Program-made: the position numbers and the translations under genes
In this document: piece after piece, positions 5,995 to 6,370 of the stretch
How the letters are laid out: the number at the start of each line of letters is the position of its first letter
How positions within the stretch are numbered: position 1 is the first letter of the stretch
Notes under the pieces: generated by a model
The model's database searches: none
What the model was told of the DNA's origin: nothing
What the model saw: only the letters and a program-made list of their open reading frames with translations
NCBI GenBank assembly: GCA_903930805.1
Contig: CAIYZZ010000479.1
Location: forward strand, 1-6,370
DNA: 6,370 nucleotides
Direction of reading: 5' to 3'
Source of the DNA: an uncultured Rhodocyclaceae bacterium
GTDB taxonomy: Bacteria; Pseudomonadota; Gammaproteobacteria; Burkholderiales; Rhodocyclaceae

Positions 5995-6370
5995 GTGCCA
6001 AATTACTGGTGGTGGACGACACCCCGATGAACGTGAAAATGCTTGCCGACATCCTCACGTTCAAGGGGTATCAGGTGGTCACGGCGGCAGGTGGCAATGA
6101 GGGTCTGGCCAAGGTCGAGTCGGAAAAGCCGGACCTCGTGCTGCTTGACGTGATGATGCCCGACCTTGACGGCTACTCGGTGTGTCGTGCGATCCGCGCC
6201 AATCCCGATACAACCATCCTGCCCGTAGTGATGGTGACGGCGCTCGATCCGGTCGAGGAGCGCGTCAAGGGACTCGAGGCGGGTGCCGACGATTTCCTGT
6301 CCAAACCGGTCAATCAGCCCGAGTTGCTGGCGCGGGTGCGCTCGTTGCTGCGCGTCAAGGAATTTCACGA
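5991..6370 (+). CDS. Response regulator, N-terminal receiver domain (truncated by window edge)
   Basis: The gene starts at an ATGA overlap with the preceding receiver and remains open to the right edge, giving 126 residues. A complete receiver domain is visible: Asp9-Asp10, the predicted phosphorylation site Asp53 in LLDVMMPDLDG, Thr83 (MVTA) and Lys105 (SKPV). The text then runs into RVRSLLRVKEFH (115-126), which looks like the helix that leads into a linker, so an output domain probably follows. From the style of the receiver and linker I would guess a nucleotide-cyclase output (adenylate/guanylate cyclase or GGDEF), but the deciding part is not in the window. With the kinase and the single-domain receiver it forms a branched or relay two-component system. 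Confidence 0.9.
   Translation, partial: MSAKLLVVDDTPMNVKMLADILTFKGYQVVTAAGGNEGLAKVESEKPDLVLLDVMMPDLDGYSVCRAIRANPDTTILPVVMVTALDPVEERVKGLEAGADDFLSKPVNQPELLARVRSLLRVKEFH

Overview
The window looks like a moderately GC-rich proteobacterial chromosome segment. The SerC and histidine-kinase sequences read most like Betaproteobacteria, but this is an impression from sequence style, not a search. All recognised genes lie on the + strand, in two units, preceded by what looks like the 3' end of a tRNA gene cut by the left edge (about 1-38).

Unit 1 (282-3016) is a tightly packed three-gene operon. It holds an unrecognised 138-residue protein, a protein with a short TPR-like N-terminus and a C-terminal ATP-grasp ligase domain, and a complete phosphoserine aminotransferase (SerC) family enzyme. 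The first gap is 3 nt and the second junction is an ATGA stop/start overlap, so the ligase-like and aminotransferase proteins are probably translationally coupled. An aminotransferase tied to an orphan ATP-grasp ligase suggests a small pathway that makes an amino acid and then joins it to something. The product is unknown. This is the least explained part of the window.

Unit 2 (about 3162-6370) is a signalling operon. It encodes a membrane histidine kinase (periplasmic Cache-like sensor, HAMP, GAF, HisKA, HATPase_c), a stand-alone CheY/DivK-like receiver, and a second receiver protein cut by the right edge. The second receiver overlaps the first by ATGA and probably continues into an output domain outside the window. 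The kinase is preceded by a 14-codon ORF that has the best Shine-Dalgarno sequence seen in the window and ends in an ATGA overlap with the kinase start.

The two units are separated by 145 bp with no clear terminator. Nothing in the sequence ties the signalling operon functionally to the ligase/aminotransferase operon. No insertion sequence, CRISPR array or long repeat was seen.
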